A DNA stretch of 50,843 nt from Candidatus Dactylopiibacterium sp. (GTDB lineage: Bacteria > Pseudomonadota > Gammaproteobacteria > Burkholderiales > Rhodocyclaceae). Under the pieces are notes generated by a model. It saw only the letters and a list, made by a program, of their open reading frames with translations. It was not told the DNA's origin and made no database searches. A program made the position numbers and the translations under genes. This document shows, in pieces, positions 46,919 through 50,843 of this stretch. Positions within the stretch are counted from its first letter, which is position 1. Each line of letters opens with the position of its first letter. The DNA is taken from the NCBI GenBank assembly GCA_031119555.1, contig JAVHXQ010000026.1, forward strand, positions 1-50,843. The letters run 5' to 3'.

Positions 46919-48061
46919 ATGAGCTCACTTCGCACGCTGCAGCAGCTGTTCTCGCGCTACAAGATCCTCACCCTGCTGATTGCCATCGCGCTGATCTGGA
47001 CCTTCTTCACCTGGCAGAGCGAGGGCGCCTTCCTGACCTCGCGCAACCTTTCCAACCTGCTGCGCCAGATGGCGATCACCGCCATGCTGGCCTGCGGCAT
47101 GGTGTTCGTGATCATCGCGGGCGAGATCGATCTCTCCGTGGGCTCCATGCTCGGTCTGCTGGGGGGCGTGGCGGCGGTGCTGGACGTGAGCTTCCAGCTG
47201 CCGTTCTGGCTCAACCTGCCCGTGGTGCTGTTGCTGGGCCTGGCGCTGGGGCTCTTCAACGGTTACTGGATCGCTTACCTGCGCGTGCCATCCTTCATCG
47301 TGGGGCTCGCCGGCATGCTGGTGTTCCGCGGCGTCCTGCTCGCCGTGACCGACGGCTCCACCATCGCCATCGAATCCCAGAGCTTCGTCGGCCTGGGCCA
47401 GGCCTACCTGCCGCCCTTCGCGGGGTATGTGCTCGCGGTGCTGCTGTTCGCGATCGTCGTGGCGCTGACCTTCGTGGGCCGTGCCAACCGCCGCCGTTAT
47501 CAGTTGCCCGTGGCGAGCGTCTGGCAGGAAGGCGGCAAGCTCGCCGCCATCGGCATCATCATCGCGGGCTTCGTGAGCGTGCTCAACAGCTACGAAGGCA
47601 TTCCGGTGCCGGTGCTGCTGATGCTCATCATCCTGGGCGCCTTCTCGTTCGTGGCCCGGCGCACGGTGTTCGGCCGGCGCATCTACGCCGTGGGGTCCAA
47701 TCTCGAAGCCACCCGCCTGTCGGGCGTGAATACGCGGCTCGTCAAGATGTCGCTGTTCGGCCTGATGGGGCTCATGTGCGCGCTGGCGGGGCTGACCAAC
47801 ACGGCGCGGCTGGCGGCGGGGTCGCCCTCGGCGGGCAACATGGGCGAGCTGGACGCGATCGCCTCCTGCTTCATCGGCGGTGCGTCGATGCGCGGGGGCT
47901 CGGGCACGGTGCTGGGCGCGATCATCGGCGCGCTCATCATGGCGAGTCTGGACAACGGCATGTCCATGCTCAGCGTGGAGAGCTACTGGCAGATGATCGT
48001 GAAGGGCTCGATCCTGCTGCTCGCGGTGTGGCTGGACGTGGTGTCCGGCTCGGAGCGCTGA
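46919..48061 (+). CDS. xylH: D-xylose ABC transporter, permease
   Basis: XylH forms the membrane channel of the importer. ATG 46919 (MSSLRTLQQL, preceded by AAGG) gives 380 aa, near the 393 of E. coli. It is strongly hydrophobic, with about ten membrane segments beginning at residue 15. The family's 'GMVFVIIAGEIDLSVGSMLG' and 'GGASMRGGSGTVLGAIIGAL' segments are intact. The 'RTVFGRRIYAVGSNLEATRL' stretch is the cytoplasmic coupling helix region that contacts XylG. No xylose isomerase or kinase gene follows in this window. Confidence 0.95.
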   Translation: MSSLRTLQQLFSRYKILTLLIAIALIWTFFTWQSEGAFLTSRNLSNLLRQMAITAMLACGMVFVIIAGEIDLSVGSMLGLLGGVAAVLDVSFQLPFWLNLPVVLLLGLALGLFNGYWIAYLRVPSFIVGLAGMLVFRGVLLAVTDGSTIAIESQSFVGLGQAYLPPFAGYVLAVLLFAIVVALTFVGRANRRRYQLPVASVWQEGGKLAAIGIIIAGFVSVLNSYEGIPVPVLLMLIILGAFSFVARRTVFGRRIYAVGSNLEATRLSGVNTRLVKMSLFGLMGLMCALAGLTNTARLAAGSPSAGNMGELDAIASCFIGGASMRGGSGTVLGAIIGALIMASLDNGMSMLSVESYWQMIVKGSILLLAVWLDVVSGSER

Positions 48062-48366
48062 ACCGCTCGCCCGTACCTCGCGCGGGCAGGCGTGGCGCGG
48101 CGAGGCGCTTGCGGGTGGGCGCCGGCTGCGGCCTGCGCGGCCCTCGTTCGCGGCAGGGCGGGCCGGCGCGATCGGCGGGGCCTCGCCGCGCCGTGCCCGG
48201 CGGATGACGCCGCCAGCCCCCGGGTTCGCGATGTCTTCGCCTGAGTGGCTCGCGCTGGAGCGGGCGCCCCCGAAGGGCGCGCCTGGGGCCGTGCGGTGCC
48301 GGTGGCGCTGGCTGGGCATGAAAAAGGCCGCCCGGGGGCGGCCTTCACGCGGGCGGCGAGGCGTGC
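48062..48366. other. Convergent intergenic region xylH / valS
   Basis: This 305-base gap is very GC-rich, with no gene or RNA that I recognise. Short open frames are Arg/Ala/Gly-rich shadows. The only clear element is the valS terminator at its right end. No terminator for xylH with a T run was found. Confidence 0.6.
48321..48345 (-). terminator. Intrinsic terminator of valS
   Basis: The inverted repeat AAGGCCGCCC / GGGCGGCCTT (48324-48345) is followed on the minus strand by five T (48321-48325 are A on +). It lies 21 bases after the valS stop codon. It may also stop transcripts arriving from xylH. Confidence 0.85.
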
Positions 48367-50843
48367 TCAGGCGAGACGCGCGAGCTGCTCGACCAGCTTG
48401 GCCAGCGTGGCCGTGAAATCGGCCAGGCGTTTTTTCTCCTGCTCCACGACGGCGGCCGGCGCACGCGCGACGAAGCCTTCGTTGCCCAGCTTGGCGTTGG
48501 CCTTGGCGATCTCGCCTTCGATGCGCGCGATCTCCTTGCCCACGCGTTCGCGCTCGGCGGCCAGATCGATTTCGATCTGGAGCATGAGGCGGAATTCGCC
48601 GACCACCTGCACCGGAGCGGGAGACGCGGGCAGCTCCGCGCCCACGGCGGTCACTTCCGACAGCTTGGCGAGCGCCGCGAGGTAGGGGGCGAAGGCGCGC
48701 GCCGCCTCCGTGTCGCCGGCCACGAGCAGCGGGACCTTCTGCGCGGGCGAGAGGCTCATCTCGCCGCGCAGGCTGCGCACGGCGCCGATCATTTCCTTGA
48801 GCTGCGCGATGCGCGCTTCGGCGGCTTCGTCGAGGCGCGAGGGTTCTATCGTGGGGTAGGGCGCGGTACCGATGAAGTCGGTGTGCTTGCGCCCCGCGAC
48901 CACGGCCACGGTCTGCCAGAGTTCCTCGGTGATGAAGGGGATCAGCGGATGCGCGAGGCGCAGCAGCGTCTCGAGCGTGCGCACGAGGGTACGGCGCGTG
49001 CCGCGCTGGGCGGCTTCGTCCCCGGTCGTGAGCTGCACCTTGGCGAGTTCCAGATACCAGTCGCAGTACTCGTCCCAGACCAGTTCGTAGATCGTGCGCG
49101 CGACCAGATCGAGGCGGTAATCGACGAAGTGCTGCGCGATCTCGGCTTCGGCGCGCTGCAGGCGGCTCGCCATCCAGCGGTCGGCGAACGAGAAGCTGAG
49201 GTAGCTGCCGTCGCAGCCGGCCGCCGCGGCGCGCTTGTCGAGCCCGCAATCCTTGCCTTCGCAGTTCATGAGCACGAAGCGCGTGGCGTTCCAGAGCTTG
49301 TTGCAGAAGTTGCGGTAGCCCTCGCAGCGGTTCATGTCGAACTTGATGTCGCGGCCCGGCGAGGCGAGCGAAGCGAACGTGAAGCGCAGCGCGTCGGTGC
49401 CGAAGGCCGGTATGCCTTCGGGGTATTCCTTGCGCGTCCGCTTCTCGATCTTGGTGGCGTCGCGGGGGTTCATCAGACCCGTGGTGCGCTTGGCGATCAG
49501 GTCTTCGAGGCCGATGCCGTCGATGAGGTCGATGGGGTCCAGCACGTTGCCCTTGGACTTGCTCATCTTCTGGCCTTCCGCGTCGCGGATCAGGCCATGC
49601 ACATAGACGTGGCGGAAGGGGATCTTGCCGGTGATGTGGCGGGTCATCATGATCATCCGGGCGACCCAGAAGAAGATGATGTCGAAGCCCGTGACGAGCA
49701 CCGAGGAGGGCAGGTAGAGGTCCAGCGCGGGGTTGCTCTTCTTCGGCCACTCGGGCGTCCAGTCGAGCGTGCTGAACGGCCACAGCGCGGACGAATACCA
49801 CGTGTCGAGCACGTCGTTGTCGCGCGTGAGCTCGCCGGTGTAGCCGTCGTTCGCGGCGAGCGCGCGGGCGTCGGCTTCGTCGCGGGCGACCCACACGCGG
49901 CCATCGGTGCCGTGCCAGGCGGGAATCTGATGGCCCCACCAGAGCTGGCGCGAAATGCACCAGTCCTGCAGGTTGCGCATCCATGCGTAATAGGTATTCA
50001 CCCAGTTCTCGGGCACGAAGCGGATCTCGCCCGATTCCACGACCTCGATGGCCTTCTGCGCGATCGATCTGCCGTCCGCGCCGGGCTTGTTCACGGCCAC
50101 GAACCACTGGTCGGTGAGCATGGGCTCGATGACCACGTTGGTGCGGTCGCCGCGCGGCACCATCAGTTTGTGCGGCTTGACTTCGGCGAGCAGCCCCAGG
50201 GCTTCGAAGTCGGCCACGATCTGGCGGCGCGCCTCGAAGCGATCCAGGCCACGGTATTTCCCGGGCGCGGCGTCGCTGATCTTCGCGTCCAGCGTGAGCA
50301 CGGAGATCATCGGCAGGCCGTGACGCTGGCCCACCGCGTAGTCGTTGAAGTCGTGCGCGGGCGTGACCTTGACCACGCCGGTGCCGAACGCGCGGTCCAC
50401 GTAGTCGTCGGCGATGACGGGAATCTCGCGGTCGCACAGCGGCAGCGCGACCTTCCGGCCGATCAGATGGGCGTAGCGCTCATCCTCGGGATGCACCATG
50501 ACGGCGGTATCGCCGAGCAGGGTTTCGGGGCGCGTGGTGGCGACCACGAGATGGCCCGAGCCGTCCGCGAGGGGATACTTGAGGTGCCACAGGAAGCCGT
50601 CTTCCTCTTCGCTCACCACTTCGAGGTCGGAAACCGCCGTGCCCAGCACCGGGTCCCAGTTCACCAGGCGCTTGCCACGGTAGATCAGGCCTTCGTCGTA
50701 GAGGCGCACGAAGGTTTCGGTGACGATCTTCGAGAGGCCCGCATCCATCGTGAAGCGCTCGCGCGGCCAGTCCGGCGAGGTGCCCAGCCGGCGCATCTGG
50801 CGCGTGATGGTGCTGCCGGAGTATTCCTTCCACTCCCACACCT
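48367..50843 (-). CDS. valS: Valine-tRNA ligase, C-terminal part (cut by window edge)
   Basis: The gene runs in from the right edge, so the start and the HIGH motif are missing; about 825 of roughly 950 residues are present. The visible part begins in the catalytic domain ([17 protein letters not shown]). It contains the editing domain ('[20 protein letters not shown]'), the KMSKS loop QKMSKSKGN and the '[20 protein letters not shown]' anticodon-domain junction. It ends with the C-terminal coiled-coil arm ('[20 protein letters not shown]'), which is unique to ValRS. It charges tRNA-Val and proofreads threonine. It is convergent with xylH, with a strong terminator after the stop codon. Confidence 0.97.
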   Translation of the reverse strand, partial: VWEWKEYSGSTITRQMRRLGTSPDWPRERFTMDAGLSKIVTETFVRLYDEGLIYRGKRLVNWDPVLGTAVSDLEVVSEEEDGFLWHLKYPLADGSGHLVVATTRPETLLGDTAVMVHPEDERYAHLIGRKVALPLCDREIPVIADDYVDRAFGTGVVKVTPAHDFNDYAVGQRHGLPMISVLTLDAKISDAAPGKYRGLDRFEARRQIVADFEALGLLAEVKPHKLMVPRGDRTNVVIEPMLTDQWFVAVNKPGADGRSIAQKAIEVVESGEIRFVPENWVNTYYAWMRNLQDWCISRQLWWGHQIPAWHGTDGRVWVARDEADARALAANDGYTGELTRDNDVLDTWYSSALWPFSTLDWTPEWPKKSNPALDLYLPSSVLVTGFDIIFFWVARMIMMTRHITGKIPFRHVYVHGLIRDAEGQKMSKSKGNVLDPIDLIDGIGLEDLIAKRTTGLMNPRDATKIEKRTRKEYPEGIPAFGTDALRFTFASLASPGRDIKFDMNRCEGYRNFCNKLWNATRFVLMNCEGKDCGLDKRAAAAGCDGSYLSFSFADRWMASRLQRAEAEIAQHFVDYRLDLVARTIYELVWDEYCDWYLELAKVQLTTGDEAAQRGTRRTLVRTLETLLRLAHPLIPFITEELWQTVAVVAGRKHTDFIGTAPYPTIEPSRLDEAAEARIAQLKEMIGAVRSLRGEMSLSPAQKVPLLVAGDTEAARAFAPYLAALAKLSEVTAVGAELPASPAPVQVVGEFRLMLQIEIDLAAERERVGKEIARIEGEIAKANAKLGNEGFVARAPAAVVEQEKKRLADFTATLAKLVEQLARLA

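Noticed and set aside
44209-46935. Long antisense open frame opposite xylF-xylG
   Set aside because: It spans two well-identified transporter genes and the gap between them, with low-complexity His/Arg/Asp composition.
46925-50437. Minus-strand open frame spanning xylH and valS
   Set aside because: It crosses two real genes and a terminator in a frame different from valS; it is a GC artefact.

Overview
The window is GC-rich DNA, packed with genes, from a Gram-negative bacterium. It is most likely a betaproteobacterium of the Rhodocyclales/Burkholderiales kind. The support is LolB and OM-type lipoproteins, an NtrB/NtrC-sigma54 glnA unit, a tRNA-Gln placed between ispE and prs, the order prs-rplY-pth-ychF, and ZapD. 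I cannot name the genus from sequence alone.

Region 1 (1-12.4 kb, + strand) is the accessory part. It starts with a CCCCCA hexanucleotide tract, followed by an AT-rich island that is probably the promoter. Then come four tightly spaced genes for exported proteins built from DUF11/SdrD-like beta-sandwich modules. They encode a 180-aa protein, an 867-aa protein, a giant of about 1969 aa whose last third looks like an outer-membrane beta-barrel ending in Phe, and a 926-aa protein. A shared hairpin terminator separates this operon from a convergent pair (12.5-14.5 kb) encoding a small lipoprotein and an M30-type zinc-metalloprotease lipoprotein. The four-gene operon is the best candidate in the window for a poorly described system: a surface structure carrying or exporting Ig-like subunits.

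Region 2 (14.6-23.5 kb, - strand) holds two units. One is birA-coaX-SPOR gene-coaE-zapD (biotin attachment, first and last CoA steps, cell division). The other is glnA-DUF4124 gene-ntrB-ntrC (nitrogen control). A sigma54 -24/-12 element and an almost perfect NtrC site lie upstream of glnA, so the NtrB/NtrC encoded next door probably control it.

Region 3 (23.5-27.15 kb, + strand) carries a rhodanese, nadA (quinolinate synthase), an EEP-family phosphatase/nuclease and clsB (cardiolipin synthase).

Region 4 (27.16-35.3 kb, - strand) is a housekeeping run. In transcription order it reads TPR protein, lolB, ispE, tRNA-Gln(UUG), prs, rplY, pth, ychF, a receiver-only response regulator, gluQ.

Region 5 (35.4-43.9 kb) has mutM and a dynamin-like GTPase on +, then a ferredoxin, coaD and rsmD on -. 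On + these are followed by ftsY, an exported alpha/beta hydrolase with its own terminator, and ftsE-ftsX. The hydrolase therefore splits the ftsY-ftsE-ftsX order known from enterics.

Region 6 (44.2-50.8 kb) is the xylFGH D-xylose ABC importer on +. Convergent valS runs off the right edge of the window. No CRISPR array, insertion sequence, prophage or rRNA was seen.
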